Notes: generated by a model not told the origin, from the sequence alone. DNA of 64,000 nucleotides from Collinsella sp. An2 (GCF_002160065.1 NZ_NFJW01000009.1:48869-112868); one strand, 5' to 3'. Counted from the first letter of the stretch, positions 8,498 through 16,596 are shown. Numbers and translations are program-made.

Positions 8498-10090
8498 ATG
8501 ATCGAAACGATATTGCTGGAGTCGGGCATCGACTGTGACATCGACCGCGTGCACGTTGACTGGAGCCCCGCCAAGCTCATCGAGCACGCCATCTCCCACC
8601 ACGAGGCCTACCTCACCTCCACCGGCTCCCTGTCGGTATCCACGGGAGCCTTCACCGGCCGTTCTCCCGAGAACCGCTACATCGTCGACGCGGGTGCTGC
8701 CGACGAGAACGTCAACTGGGAAAGCCCTACCAACAAACCAATCGATGAGAAGACCTACAAGCGCGTGCGCAAGAACGTGACGCGCTACATGTCGCAGCGC
8801 CGCCACCTGTTCGTGGTGCGTGGCTTCGCGGGCGCCGACCGCCAGTTTGCCCGCAAGGTCATGGTCGTGTGCGAGCGCGCGCATCAGGCGCTGTTCATCT
8901 CGCAGATGCTCGTGCGCCCCTCGGCCGATGAGCTCGAGGTCTTCGGCCGCCCGGACATCATGGTCTTCGCCGCGCCCACCTATGTGTGCTCGCGCGACCG
9001 CGACGGCGTGGAGCCTGCGGCCGTCATCCTGGACATGGAGGGCAAGAAGATCGTCGTCGCCGGCACCGGCTATTGCGGCGAGATCAAGAAGGCCATCTTC
9101 ACCATGATGAACTACCTGCTGCCCATCGAGGACGGCGTGCTGCCCATGCACTGCTCGGCCAACATGGATCCGCGCACCGGCAAGACGGCCATCCTCTTCG
9201 GCCTGTCGGGCACCGGCAAGACCACGCTCTCGGCCGATCCCGAGCGTCTGCTCATCGGTGACGACGAGCACGGCTGGAGCCCGCGCGGCGTCTTCAACAT
9301 CGAGGGCGGCTGCTACGCCAAGACCATCGACCTCACGCGCGAGCGCGAGCCCGACATCTATGATGCCATCCGCTTTGGCAGCGTGTCCGAGAACGTGAAG
9401 CTCAACCGCAAGACGCGCGAGCCCATCTACTCCGATAGCTCTATCACCGAGAACGGCCGTGCCGCCTATCCGCTGAGCCACATCCAGCGCGTGGTCGAGT
9501 CGGGCACCGGCGAGACGCCGTCGGTGGTGCTCTTCCTTACTGCCGACGCCTACGGAGTGCTGCCGCCCATCTCCAAGCTCGATCGCGAGCAGGCCATGTT
9601 CCATTTCCTGACCGGCTACACCGCCAAGGTCGCCGGCACGGAGCTGGGCATCAAGGAGCCGCAGCCCACGTTCTCGGCGCTGTTTGGCGAGCCGTTCATG
9701 CCGCTTGACCATATGGTCTATGCCTACCTGCTGGGCGAGAAGATCACGCAGAACAAGACGCGCGTGTATCTGGTCAACACCGGCTGGACCGGCGGTCCCT
9801 ATGGCGTCGGTCACCGCATCGCGCTCTATCATACCCGTGCGCTTGTGAAGGCTGCCATGAACGGCGAGCTCGATGTGGCCGGGTATCGCCATGACGACGT
9901 GTTCGACGTCGATGTGCCGCTCGATTGCCCCAACGTTCCGGCGAAGATTCTGAACCCGCGCGACACTTGGGAGGATGGCGAGGCCTACGACAAGGCCGCG
10001 GCCGACCTCGCGCGCAAGTTCAAGGAGAACTTCGACAAGCGGTATCCGGGCGTCGACCTGAACAGCATGACCCGTCCGCGCCATCGCTGA
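8498..10090 (+). CDS. pckA: Phosphoenolpyruvate carboxykinase (ATP)
   Basis: PckA interconverts oxaloacetate plus ATP with phosphoenolpyruvate, CO2 and ADP. In fermenters it often runs towards oxaloacetate, fixing CO2. The 530-residue length is close to the usual 530-540. Diagnostic motifs are TGSLSVSTGAFTGRSPENRY, the P-loop GLSGTGKTTLS (K241), the metal site IGDDEHGW, FNIEGGCYAKTIDL and NTGWTGGPYG. The ATG at 8498 (MIETILL) follows AAAGGTG; the frame is open further upstream without conserved sequence, so the longer forms are rejected. A terminator hairpin follows at 10190. Confidence 0.97.
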   Translation: MIETILLESGIDCDIDRVHVDWSPAKLIEHAISHHEAYLTSTGSLSVSTGAFTGRSPENRYIVDAGAADENVNWESPTNKPIDEKTYKRVRKNVTRYMSQRRHLFVVRGFAGADRQFARKVMVVCERAHQALFISQMLVRPSADELEVFGRPDIMVFAAPTYVCSRDRDGVEPAAVILDMEGKKIVVAGTGYCGEIKKAIFTMMNYLLPIEDGVLPMHCSANMDPRTGKTAILFGLSGTGKTTLSADPERLLIGDDEHGWSPRGVFNIEGGCYAKTIDLTREREPDIYDAIRFGSVSENVKLNRKTREPIYSDSSITENGRAAYPLSHIQRVVESGTGETPSVVLFLTADAYGVLPPISKLDREQAMFHFLTGYTAKVAGTELGIKEPQPTFSALFGEPFMPLDHMVYAYLLGEKITQNKTRVYLVNTGWTGGPYGVGHRIALYHTRALVKAAMNGELDVAGYRHDDVFDVDVPLDCPNVPAKILNPRDTWEDGEAYDKAAADLARKFKENFDKRYPGVDLNSMTRPRHR

Positions 10091-10189
10091 TCGGCGGTTT
10101 AGGCGACGTTTGTAGGGCGTTCGGTCGCCGCCGACAGGACGGTTCTGCCGCTTCAGACTGGGCGGCGACGTTGTGTTGTGTTCTGTGAA

Positions 10190-10217
10190 GGGCGGCCCTT
10201 CGGGGTCGCCCGTTTCT
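10190..10217 (+). terminator. Terminator after pckA
   Basis: The hairpin GGGCG-g-CCC-TTCG-GGG-t-CGCCC (10190-10211) is followed by GTTTCTT. It is immediately followed by, and slightly overlaps, the next promoter. Confidence 0.7.
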
Positions 10218-10244
10218 TGACACCGGAATCACGCCGGGTATGAT
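10217..10244 (+). promoter_or_regulatory. Consensus sigma-70 promoter upstream of the B3/4 gene
   Basis: TTGACA (10217-10222) and TATGAT (10239-10244) are separated by 16 bases. The -35 box overlaps the T tract of the pckA terminator. Transcription would start near 10251, giving a leader of about 165 bases with a GCCCCC/GGGGGC hairpin near its beginning. Confidence 0.65.
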
Positions 10245-10417
10245 GAACCTAACATTTTTGCCCCCTTCCCCGGATGGGGGCGGCGCACGCGCGCACGTGC
10301 CGACACCGTAGGGCATTGAAGGTGGTCGGCATGTGGGCGCGTTTTTCGTAAGGGTCTAAACGGCGGTGCGGGGGTCTGCGTCGTCGCAGCCTCCGGATAC
10401 GAAGGGACGGTTGGCAC

Positions 10418-11143
10418 ATGAAGAAGTTCGTGGCAGAGGATTCGTTTTGGCAGCTCTTTCCGCAGGCGGCAATTGGCATCGTGGTCGCCGAGGGCATGAA
10501 GCCGGCAAGCGAGGTGCCTGCCGAGGACTCCGCCCAGATTGAGAAGCTGCTCGATCGCGCGAACGTGCTTGCTGAGCGCCATCTCACAAGCGATACGATT
10601 TCCGAGAACGCGCCCGTGAAGGCGTGGCGCGAGGCCTATCGCGCCTTCAAGACCAAGAAGGGCGCCCGTTGCTCTATCGAGAATCTGCTGAAGCGTGTCC
10701 TCAAGGGCAAGCCGGTGGGAACCATCACCCCGTCGGTCGACATCTACAACGCCATCTCGCTCAAATACGCGCTGCCCGTGGGCGGCGAGGACATCGATGC
10801 GTTCCAGGGCGACCTGCGCCTGGGGATCACCGAGGGCGGCGACGCGTTCTTGCCGCTTGGCGAGCAGGAGACCGACGACCCCACGCTTCCAGGCGAGCTG
10901 TGCTATCGCGACGACGCCGGCGCCGTGTGCCGCTGCTGGAACTGGCGAGATGGTGTGCGCACCGCCCTTACCGACGACTCGCGCAACGCGTTTTTGGCCA
11001 TCGAATGCGTCGAGCCCGAGCGGGTGGGGGATTGCCAGGCTGCCATCGATGAGCTTGCCGAGCTCGTGGAGCGCTACCTGGGCGCGTCCATTGCGGTGAA
11101 GCAGCTGGTGACCTCCGACAATCGCGAGATCGAGATCGCCTAG
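10418..11143 (+). CDS. B3/4 tRNA-binding domain protein (stand-alone PheT-like editing domain)
   Basis: The 241-residue protein resembles stand-alone B3/B4 domains related to the beta subunit of phenylalanyl-tRNA synthetase. Segments supporting this are PVKAWREAYRAFKTKKGARCSIENLLKRV, a SVDIYNAISLKYALPVGGED core, and a late RDGVRTALTDDSRNAFLAIE strand-rich part. Related free-standing domains may edit mischarged aminoacyl-tRNA, but the role of this group is unproven. The ATG at 10418 follows GAAGGGACGG, and the gene has its own promoter with a structured leader and its own terminator. Confidence 0.8.
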   Translation: MKKFVAEDSFWQLFPQAAIGIVVAEGMKPASEVPAEDSAQIEKLLDRANVLAERHLTSDTISENAPVKAWREAYRAFKTKKGARCSIENLLKRVLKGKPVGTITPSVDIYNAISLKYALPVGGEDIDAFQGDLRLGITEGGDAFLPLGEQETDDPTLPGELCYRDDAGAVCRCWNWRDGVRTALTDDSRNAFLAIECVEPERVGDCQAAIDELAELVERYLGASIAVKQLVTSDNREIEIA

Positions 11144-11150
11144 GCGTTGG

Positions 11151-11200
11151 AAGTCGGGCGGCCCTGTGCAACACGTGCGCGGGCCGCCCGACTTTGATAC
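11151..11200 (+). terminator. Terminator after the B3/4 gene (possibly bidirectional)
   Basis: A 14-bp perfect stem (AAGTCGGGCGGCCC at 11151-11164, complement at 11181-11194) is followed by TTGATACTT. It sits between convergent genes and may serve both. Confidence 0.75.
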
Positions 11201-11223
11201 TTCGTGTTTGTTGTTGGCGCGTT

Positions 11224-11442
11224 CTAGCGCTCCTTGAGCACGTGTGCGGCAAAGCCTTGGTACGTCCAGTCCTGCTCGTCTCCGGGCAGGAGGTCCGCCT
11301 CCGAGACGTCGCGGAAGAAGCAGGTGGGAATCTCGTGCTCCTTCAGGCATTTCGCTACGCAGAGCGTGCAGCCCTTGTCGTGGTTGACCGGATTGAACGG
11401 GCAGTCGTGGTCGGTGCAGGTGCAAAACGGTGCAGTTGCCAT
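11224..11442 (-). CDS. Small cysteine-rich protein (DUF6485-like)
   Basis: A 72-residue protein with seven cysteines in its first half (FCTCTDHDCPFN, GCTLCVAKC, PTCFF), which suggests a metal or Fe-S binding fold. It resembles small DUF6485-type proteins of anaerobes; function unknown. The ATG at 11442 has an excellent ribosome site (AAGAGGAACGT). It is cotranscribable with the MGMT-like gene, which ends 67 bases upstream. Confidence 0.75.
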   Translation of the reverse strand: MATAPFCTCTDHDCPFNPVNHDKGCTLCVAKCLKEHEIPTCFFRDVSEADLLPGDEQDWTYQGFAAHVLKER

Positions 11443-11508
11443 ACGTTCCTCTTTTCGGCTCGTAGGGGATAGGGGTGTGCGGGGCGTGCTTCGCCGGGTG
11501 TGTTCGCG

Positions 11509-11829
11509 CTAGAGCCCGGCGGGCCAGCGGCAGGCTGCTAGGTCCACGTGGGTATCGTCCACAAAGGGGACACCCTCGTTTTCCAGAAGGGTGCGCTGGG
11601 CTTCGGATCCGCCGAAGGCAAACCCGTCCGTGATGCGACCATCGGCAAATACGACGCGGTGACAGGGCACGATGCCGGGTCGGGGGTTGCTATGCAGGGC
11701 GAATCCGACGAAACGCGCCTTGCGTGGCTCACCTACAAGGCGCGCCACCTGGCCGTAGGTCGCAACCATTCCTTCGGGAATCTGTTCGACCACGTCGTAG
11801 ACGCGTTCAAAGAATCCGGTATTCTTCAT
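11509..11829 (-). CDS. MGMT / alkyltransferase-like DNA-binding domain protein
   Basis: A 106-residue protein consisting only of the C-terminal DNA-binding/active-site domain of O6-alkylguanine-DNA alkyltransferase: VATYGQVARLVGEPRKARFVGFAL, then VPCHRVV, then the GG-SEAQRTLLENEGV region. Short alkyltransferase-like (ATL) proteins usually replace the acceptor cysteine with Trp or Ala, but here the PCHRV cysteine (C56) is kept, so transferase activity is possible. It lacks the N-terminal domain of Ogt/MGMT. The ATG at 11829 follows GAGGGG; longer in-frame upstream codons are not conserved. Confidence 0.88.
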   Translation of the reverse strand: MKNTGFFERVYDVVEQIPEGMVATYGQVARLVGEPRKARFVGFALHSNPRPGIVPCHRVVFADGRITDGFAFGGSEAQRTLLENEGVPFVDDTHVDLAACRWPAGL

Positions 11830-12025
11830 GGGCCCCTCCTCGTAGCTCTCATTGTAGCAAGGCGTATTGAACGGGCAGGCGGTCTTGTATGTGCGGCGTC
11901 GTGTTTTATGGTGGCTCTGGTTCTCTAGCTGCCGTATTGCTATCGGATGGCCGCTGCCCACGATGGGCGCCTTGTGTCCCGTACGATCTTCAACGGGCCT
12001 CAAAGTGGTAAGCCAAGGCTAACTT

Positions 12026-12142
12026 ATGGAGGAGCTATGGAGGGGTCAATTCTCGTCGCCGATAGCGTGGTTGTTTACTATAGTTAACTCAGCGACGGAG
12101 AAGACTCCAGGCGATGAAATAAGTCGACTCCGCCGAGTTTGA
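12026..12142 (+). CDS. Possible 38-residue ORF (hypothetical)
   Basis: An ATG at 12026, preceded by AAGG at 8 bases, opens a 38-codon frame (MEELWRGQF...ISRLRRV) ending at TGA. A second, overlapping ATG at 12037 with a GGAGGAG site would give only 16 residues (MEGSILVADSV...). Neither resembles a known protein. The strong hairpin downstream makes a short transcript plausible, so either frame could be a leader peptide or the region could be an untranslated RNA. Confidence 0.25.
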   Translation: MEELWRGQFSSPIAWLFTIVNSATEKTPGDEISRLRRV

Positions 12143-12179
12143 TTCGCATCCCTCCCCTCTGTGCGATCAACGGTGCTAT

Positions 12180-12217
12180 CAAGGAAGCGGCCCGTCACCT
12201 GTGTGGCGGGTCGCTTC
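12180..12217 (+). terminator. Strong hairpin, possible terminator of a small transcript
   Basis: AGGAAGCG-g-CCCG-t-CAC pairs with GTG-g-CGGG-t-CGCTTCCT around a CTGT loop, leaving two single mismatches. The downstream T tract is weak (TCCTGTTGC), so termination is uncertain. Confidence 0.45.
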
Positions 12218-12227
12218 CTGTTGCGAC

Positions 12228-12324
12228 GAAACTGAGCGTTGGCGATTGCGTATTTCGCCGAAGCTCAGTTTTGCTTCAAAATCGAGGCCTATTCTGGGGC
12301 ATTACTGAGCGTTGACGATGCGTC
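12228..12324 (+). repeat. 97-bp dispersed repeat, copy 1
   Basis: It is 80/97 identical by manual alignment to 21729-21825. The first half folds as GAAACTGAGC ... GCTCAGTTTTG. Substitutions in the stem are largely compensatory between the copies. The second half contains ATTACTGAGCGTTGAC, which repeats the CTGAGCG motif. Confidence 0.7.
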
Positions 12325-12444
12325 GGTGAGTATTCGCGAGGAAGATGGCCGGACGGAGGCAGGTCTGGGGGAGAAGGACCGGACGGAGACGGGTCTGGGG
12401 GAGGCAGCCCGGACGAAGGCCCGTCGAGACACGCGTTCTGTCCT

Positions 12445-12476
12445 GCAGGGGATGCGTATGGCAGGGGATGCGTATG
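12445..12476. repeat. Perfect 16-bp tandem duplication
   Basis: GCAGGGGATGCGTATG occurs twice back to back. It follows about 2.5 copies of a 30-bp unit beginning CCGGACGGAG at about 12350-12425. It lies immediately downstream of the HAD gene. Confidence 0.65.
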
Positions 12477-12484
12477 GCCGAAAC

Positions 12485-13324
12485 CTATGCCGTGTGCTGG
12501 GGCTCTATGACGCGGCGGACCAGCTCGGGGAAGGCGCCGTCGCGGCCCGAGGTTTCAAGCACCAGGTCGCAGAGGGGGCGCACGTCGTCGGTGACGTTGG
12601 CCACGCCTACGCCGAGTCCGGCCATCTCGATCATGGCCTGGTCGTTGGCGGAATCTCCCACGCCGATCGTATCGGCGACGTCGATGCCAAGCAGCTGTGC
12701 CAGGTGCACAAGACCGGTGCCCTTGTTGACGCCGGCAGGGACGAATTCGACGTAGCGCTGTGAGGAATAGGTGATATCCACCAAGGCGGGGTCAAGCTGC
12801 GGGCGCAGATCGGCGCCCAGTCGCTTCACGGCTTCGAAGTCGCTGTTCATATAGAGGATTTTCACCAGCTCCTCGTCGCCCACGAAATCGAGGCTGCTGG
12901 TCGAGTCGTCGAGCTGAATCACGCCGGTGATGTTGCGCACATAGGTGGCCTCTTCGGGCGGCAGGAACTGTGTGAAGATCTTTCCGCTTGGGGTGTAGAT
13001 GTGCATGGCCAGGCGATGCTCCACGCCATAGCGGTACAGGAACTCGACCGAGTCGCGGTCCATCGTGGTGCTGAGCACGGGATTAGGGTCGCCATAGCGG
13101 TTGATGAAGCCTCCGTTGTACGAGATGACATAGGAACCTTCCAGAAGCGACTGGTCGATGTCCGCAAAGTTGGACATGATGGACTGGTACGGACGCCCCG
13201 AGCTGGGCACGAAGAGTACGCCGAGCTCGCGCATGCGGCGCAGCGCCTCCACGTTGGCCGCGGGGATGAGATGGTCGTCGTCGAGGAACGTCTCGTCCAT
13301 GTCGCTAGCAACAAGCTTATACAC
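12485..13324 (-). CDS. HAD-superfamily hydrolase, Cof type
   Basis: A 279-residue phosphatase of the Cof-like HAD IIB group. Motif I is SDMDETFLDDD (nucleophile Asp within DxD), motif II is PSSGRPY, and motif IV is GVGDSANDQAMIEMAG, with a cap domain between. Such proteins dephosphorylate sugar phosphates or nucleotide-like metabolites; the substrate cannot be told from sequence. The start is GTG at 13324 with AAGGA 8 bases upstream. It is the last gene of a minus-strand run after tagO and trpS. Confidence 0.9.
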   Translation of the reverse strand: MYKLVASDMDETFLDDDHLIPAANVEALRRMRELGVLFVPSSGRPYQSIMSNFADIDQSLLEGSYVISYNGGFINRYGDPNPVLSTTMDRDSVEFLYRYGVEHRLAMHIYTPSGKIFTQFLPPEEATYVRNITGVIQLDDSTSSLDFVGDEELVKILYMNSDFEAVKRLGADLRPQLDPALVDITYSSQRYVEFVPAGVNKGTGLVHLAQLLGIDVADTIGVGDSANDQAMIEMAGLGVGVANVTDDVRPLCDLVLETSGRDGAFPELVRRVIEPQHTA

Positions 13325-13459
13325 GGCAATCCTTTCAACGTGGCGGGCGGCAACGGAGTTCTGCGCACTGCCTGTTGCCGCCCGGTGGTTTCACCTTGGG
13401 AGCGATACTGCCTGCAACCTATGGGAGCAGGCTGCTGTTCCGGTAGGGCTATCGAAGCG

Positions 13460-14509
13460 CTAGTACACCATGCCCATGGCCTCGCGCACTTCGGAGAGCG
13501 TCTTCTCGGCGATCTCGTTGGCGCGGCGATTGCCCTCGTGGAGCACGTCCTTCACGTAGTCGAGGTCCTGCTCAAACTGGTGACGACGCTCGCGGATGGG
13601 CTCGAAGTAGCTGTTTACGGCCTCGGTTACGTACTTCTTGAGCTGTCCGGAGCCGCCCATGCCGATCTCCTCGGCGATCTCCTCGGGCGCGCGGCCGGTG
13701 CAGATGGCGGCCGTAGACAGCAGGCCCGACACGCCGGGGCGGTTCTCGGGGTCGAACGTGATCATGCGCTCGGAGTCGGTCTGGCTCTTCTTGATGCGCT
13801 TGGCGGTCTCCTCGGCGGTCATGGAAATCGAGATGGCGTTGCCGTAGCTCTTGCTCATCTTGCGGCCGTCAAGGCCCGGCAGCAGCGGGGTCTCGGACAA
13901 AAGGGCGTCGACCTCGGGGAACACCTTGCCGTAGCGGTTGTTGAAGCGACGGGCGATGAGGCGCGTGAGTTCGATATGCGGCAGCTGGTCGCGGCCCACA
14001 GGCACCACGTTGCCCTTGCAGAAGAGGATGTCGCAGGCCTGGTGCACCGGATAGGTGAGCAGAAGCCCGGTGAGCTCGTGGCCGGATGCCTCCATCTCGG
14101 CCTTCACCGTGGGGTTGCGCTGCAGCTCGGCCTCGCTCACGAGTGAGAGGAACGGCAGCATGAGCTGGTTGCACGCGGGCACCGCGGAGTGCGCGTAGAT
14201 CATGGTCTTGTCCGGGTCGATGCCGCAGGCCAGGTAGTCCATGACCATGTTGTAGACGTTGTCCTGGATGTGCTCGGTGGTGTCGCGGTCGGTGATGACC
14301 TGGTAGTCGGCGATGAGGATATTGGTGTTGACGCCCATGTCTTGAAGCTCGACGCGTCCCTTGATCGTGCCGAAGTAGTGACCCAGGTGCAAGCGCCCCG
14401 TGGGGCGGTCGCCGGTGAGCATGGTGTAGTTCTCGGGGTGCTGCGCAAGGTCGGCGCGAATCTGGTCGCTGCGCTTCTGGGCGGTCTCATAGCTGCGTTC
14501 GTTCGGCAT
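13460..14509 (-). CDS. trpS: Tryptophanyl-tRNA synthetase
   Basis: TrpRS, a class I synthetase, charges tRNA-Trp. The 349-residue protein has LTGDRPTGRLHLGHYFG (HIGH-equivalent), the substrate region IADYQVITDRDT, and KMSKSYGN (KMSKS). The form with the insertion around GRPTGR...GRVELQDMG is the common Gram-positive long variant. The ATG at 14509 (MPNERSYET) follows CAAGGAGAG; the upstream in-frame extension to 14617 lacks conservation. No T-box leader is visible before it. Confidence 0.96.
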   Translation of the reverse strand: MPNERSYETAQKRSDQIRADLAQHPENYTMLTGDRPTGRLHLGHYFGTIKGRVELQDMGVNTNILIADYQVITDRDTTEHIQDNVYNMVMDYLACGIDPDKTMIYAHSAVPACNQLMLPFLSLVSEAELQRNPTVKAEMEASGHELTGLLLTYPVHQACDILFCKGNVVPVGRDQLPHIELTRLIARRFNNRYGKVFPEVDALLSETPLLPGLDGRKMSKSYGNAISISMTAEETAKRIKKSQTDSERMITFDPENRPGVSGLLSTAAICTGRAPEEIAEEIGMGGSGQLKKYVTEAVNSYFEPIRERRHQFEQDLDYVKDVLHEGNRRANEIAEKTLSEVREAMGMVY

Positions 14510-14621
14510 GGAACTCTCCTTGGTCGTCGCTGTCGGGAAATGGATGAAGATGGTGTCGCGCACGTGCGCGGCGAAAAGCTCAAGAGGACGGGGGGTCACG
14601 AAGCTCCCCTCCGGCATCGCG

Positions 14622-15863
14622 TCACTTCTTCAGATGGCGCGGCGTGTGGCCGTCTTTGGCATGGGGGTGGGGGAGATGCTCGCGACGCCATCGCTCATGC
14701 TCCTGGCGGTCCTCCTCGACTGCCTCGATGAAGCCCGTGTCGTCGGGCGTGACGATCTCGTCCTCGTGCGTCTTGGGATTGTAGTGATGACGCAGCACCG
14801 GCTCGAAGAGGTGCAAGCGAATGGCGAAGGCCGCCGAGCAGGCAAGCAGCACCAGGAAGATCACCACGCGCAGCTCGATGCCCACCTGGTTGATGGCGGC
14901 GGCGCCGAGCGATAGCAGGATGCACCATGCATAGATGAGCAACACCGCCTGGCGCTGGTCGTAGCCCTCCTGGATAAGGCGGTGATGGATATGCCCCTTG
15001 TCCGCCTGGCCGATGCTCACGTGGGCGCGCATGCGGCGGATGATGGCCGAGAACGTGTCGATGATGGGCACGCCGGCCACGATGAGCGGGATGATGAGCG
15101 AGGTGAGGGCCGCCGTACGCGAGACGTTGAGCAGCGAAATGGTGGCAAGCGCGAAGCCAAGCAGCAGCGCTCCCGAGTCGCCGAGGAAAATCGATGCCGG
15201 GTGAAAGTTGTAGCGCAGAAACGCCAGGCAGCAGCCTACAAGCGCAATGGCGAGCGCGGCGGCGTCAACCCGGCCGGCCAGGATGGCGAAGGAGAACATC
15301 GAGATCGCGGCGATGGCGGAGATACCGGTTGCAAGGCCGTCGAGACCGTCCACGAGGTTGATGATGTTGCTGTACGCCACCAGATAGAGGACCGTGATGG
15401 GGTAGGCCGCCCAGCCAAGCTGGATATAGCCGGAATCAAAGGGGTCGACGATGTTGTGGATCACCATGCCGCTCGCGACGGCGCAGATGGCGGCGACGAT
15501 TTGACCGGCAAGTTTCGCCTTCGGTCGCAGCTGCACCACGTCGTCGATTGCGCCGGTGAGGAAGATGAGCAGGAACGACACGCCAAGCAGGGGATAGTTG
15601 ATGGTCATGCTGGGGTGGGGAACAAGCACCGGCGGCCAACCCCAGTACCAGGTGCCCAGAAGCTGGACGATGAGCGCCACGGCGAGTCCTGCCAGGACCG
15701 CGACGCCTCCCATGCGCGGGATGGGCTTGGTGTTGATGCGGCGCTTCGAAGGGTAGTCGACCGCGTCGAGCTTGATGGCCAGAAGCCTCACCGGGGGGAC
15801 CAGGATATAGGTGGTCACAAAGGCGGCAAGCGCGATACATATGTAAGGCAGATAGTGCTGCAT
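14622..15863 (-). CDS. tagO: Undecaprenyl-phosphate N-acetylglucosaminyl 1-phosphate transferase (MraY/WecA/TagO family)
   Basis: This integral membrane enzyme transfers GlcNAc-1-phosphate to undecaprenyl phosphate, starting wall teichoic acid or another secondary wall polymer. The 413-residue protein has about 11 membrane segments and the family's motifs: DYPSKRRINTKPIPRMGG, DDVVQLRPKAKL, NIINLVDGLDGLATG, FLGDSGALLLGF and the His-rich KGHIHHRL loop. A hydrophilic C-terminal tail of about 60 residues ends in many His, Glu and Arg. The ATG at 15863 (MQHYLPY) has only a weak ribosome site. It lies 112 bases upstream of trpS on the same strand. Confidence 0.93.
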   Translation of the reverse strand: MQHYLPYICIALAAFVTTYILVPPVRLLAIKLDAVDYPSKRRINTKPIPRMGGVAVLAGLAVALIVQLLGTWYWGWPPVLVPHPSMTINYPLLGVSFLLIFLTGAIDDVVQLRPKAKLAGQIVAAICAVASGMVIHNIVDPFDSGYIQLGWAAYPITVLYLVAYSNIINLVDGLDGLATGISAIAAISMFSFAILAGRVDAAALAIALVGCCLAFLRYNFHPASIFLGDSGALLLGFALATISLLNVSRTAALTSLIIPLIVAGVPIIDTFSAIIRRMRAHVSIGQADKGHIHHRLIQEGYDQRQAVLLIYAWCILLSLGAAAINQVGIELRVVIFLVLLACSAAFAIRLHLFEPVLRHHYNPKTHEDEIVTPDDTGFIEAVEEDRQEHERWRREHLPHPHAKDGHTPRHLKK

Positions 15864-16176
15864 GTGTAAGAACCGCCGTCTAGGGTCGAGGACATCGTGG
15901 AGTCGTCTGCCGCCCAGAACATGAGGGCGCGGCATACGACGCATACATCATACTCGACCGGCCTGCTTCGGCGGAGCGCATCCACCCGTCACCACCCGGA
16001 CACCACGGTCTGCGGATGTGCGGCATGCGTTCTCGGCAAGGGGCAAAGCATCTGCCCGATAGGAAAAACATATTGATTTACATGCGGAAACTGTCAAAAG
16101 GCAAAGTCACGTGTACGCGTTCATCATCCGACAGGCTTCGGCATAAGTCAAGACTGGTAAATGAATTCGCGCGGTT

Positions 16177-16182
16177 TATGAT
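16177..16182 (+). promoter_or_regulatory. -10 box of the 6S-like RNA
   Basis: TATGAT lies 7-8 bases before the inferred RNA 5' end. The -35 region (about 16154) is a poor match, which leaves the promoter class open. Confidence 0.5.
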
Positions 16183-16189
16183 AAAGATG

Positions 16190-16356
16190 TTCCGCCCCCT
16201 GCGGAGCAACTGGGTGAACCGTCGCGTTTTTCTAGGGAGCCCACACAGTCGCGTTCAGTACAGGTATCCTTCGTTGTTAAGGACGCTGGAAGAGGCGATG
16301 AGGGCACCCACCTTGTAGAGGTGGGTTCATTTACGTGAAGCAGGGGGCGGTTTTTC
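16190..16356 (+). ncRNA. ssrS: 6S RNA candidate
   Basis: 6S RNA mimics an open promoter and binds sigma-70 RNA polymerase in stationary phase. Here a roughly 165-base transcript is framed by a perfect 11-bp closing stem (CCGCCCCCTGC at 16192-16202, GCAGGGGGCGG at 16340-16350) followed directly by TTTTTC, and preceded by a -10 box. The 3' half carries CACCCACCTTGTAGAGGTGG then GTTCATTTAC, which matches the family's CACC..CTT..AGG..GGGTTCA hairpin. No open frame of interest overlaps it. The length fits 6S (160-200 bases). Covariance-model confirmation is lacking; another structured sRNA remains possible. Confidence 0.72.
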
Positions 16357-16453
16357 TATGCGCAGGCTCCGTTGCGCAAGCTGAGCGGATTCCTGCGCAT
16401 GGTCCTTTGACCTCAACGAAATATGCCTGGCCGTCGCGCGTGCTTGAGCGTCG

Positions 16454-16517
16454 CGCAAATCTCGGCGCACGCGGGTCCGGCCCGTCCGCAAATCTCGGCG
16501 CACGCGGGTCCGGCCCG
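16454..16517. repeat. Perfect 31-bp direct repeat, period 33
   Basis: Copies at 16454-16484 and 16487-16517 (starting CGCAAATCTCGGCGCACG) are identical and separated by TC. It lies between the 6S-like RNA and the end of treR. Confidence 0.75.
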
Positions 16518-16596
16518 ACGCACAGGGCGCTCTCGGAAAGGGCGCTTGTGACCTTGCCCCACGCATCCGCCGTGCGCGGGGTCATGATCGGCGCTG

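Larger units (their letters stand above)
11830..12484. other. Intergenic region with a possible small transcript and repeats
   Basis: This 655-base stretch contains a possible plus-strand transcription unit (tiny ORF at 12026, strong hairpin at 12180-12217), one copy of the 97-bp dispersed repeat (12228-12324), and two tandem-repeat arrays just before the HAD gene end: a 30-bp period at about 12350-12425 and a perfect 16-bp duplication at 12445-12476. Confidence 0.5.
15864..16596. other. Intergenic region holding the 6S-like RNA and a 31-bp direct repeat
   Basis: From 15864 to 16170 I see only presumptive promoter sequence for the minus-strand tagO gene and no supported ORF. The 6S-like RNA occupies 16190-16356. 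From 16357 to 16596 there is a 31-bp direct repeat and no gene I can support; two overlapping low-complexity frames there are rejected. Confidence 0.5.

Noticed and set aside
6268..8600. Extension of the flippase gene upstream to 8592
   Set aside because: The added N-terminal residues overlap the pckA promoter region, lack conservation, and the ATG at 8226 has a ribosome site.
12037..12150. A tRNA-like fold (GGAGGG with CCCTCC, TTTGATTC), considered as tRNA-Sec or tRNA-Pyl
   Set aside because: The T-arm stem does not pair, there is no plausible anticodon stem for TCA or CTA, and no CCA end.
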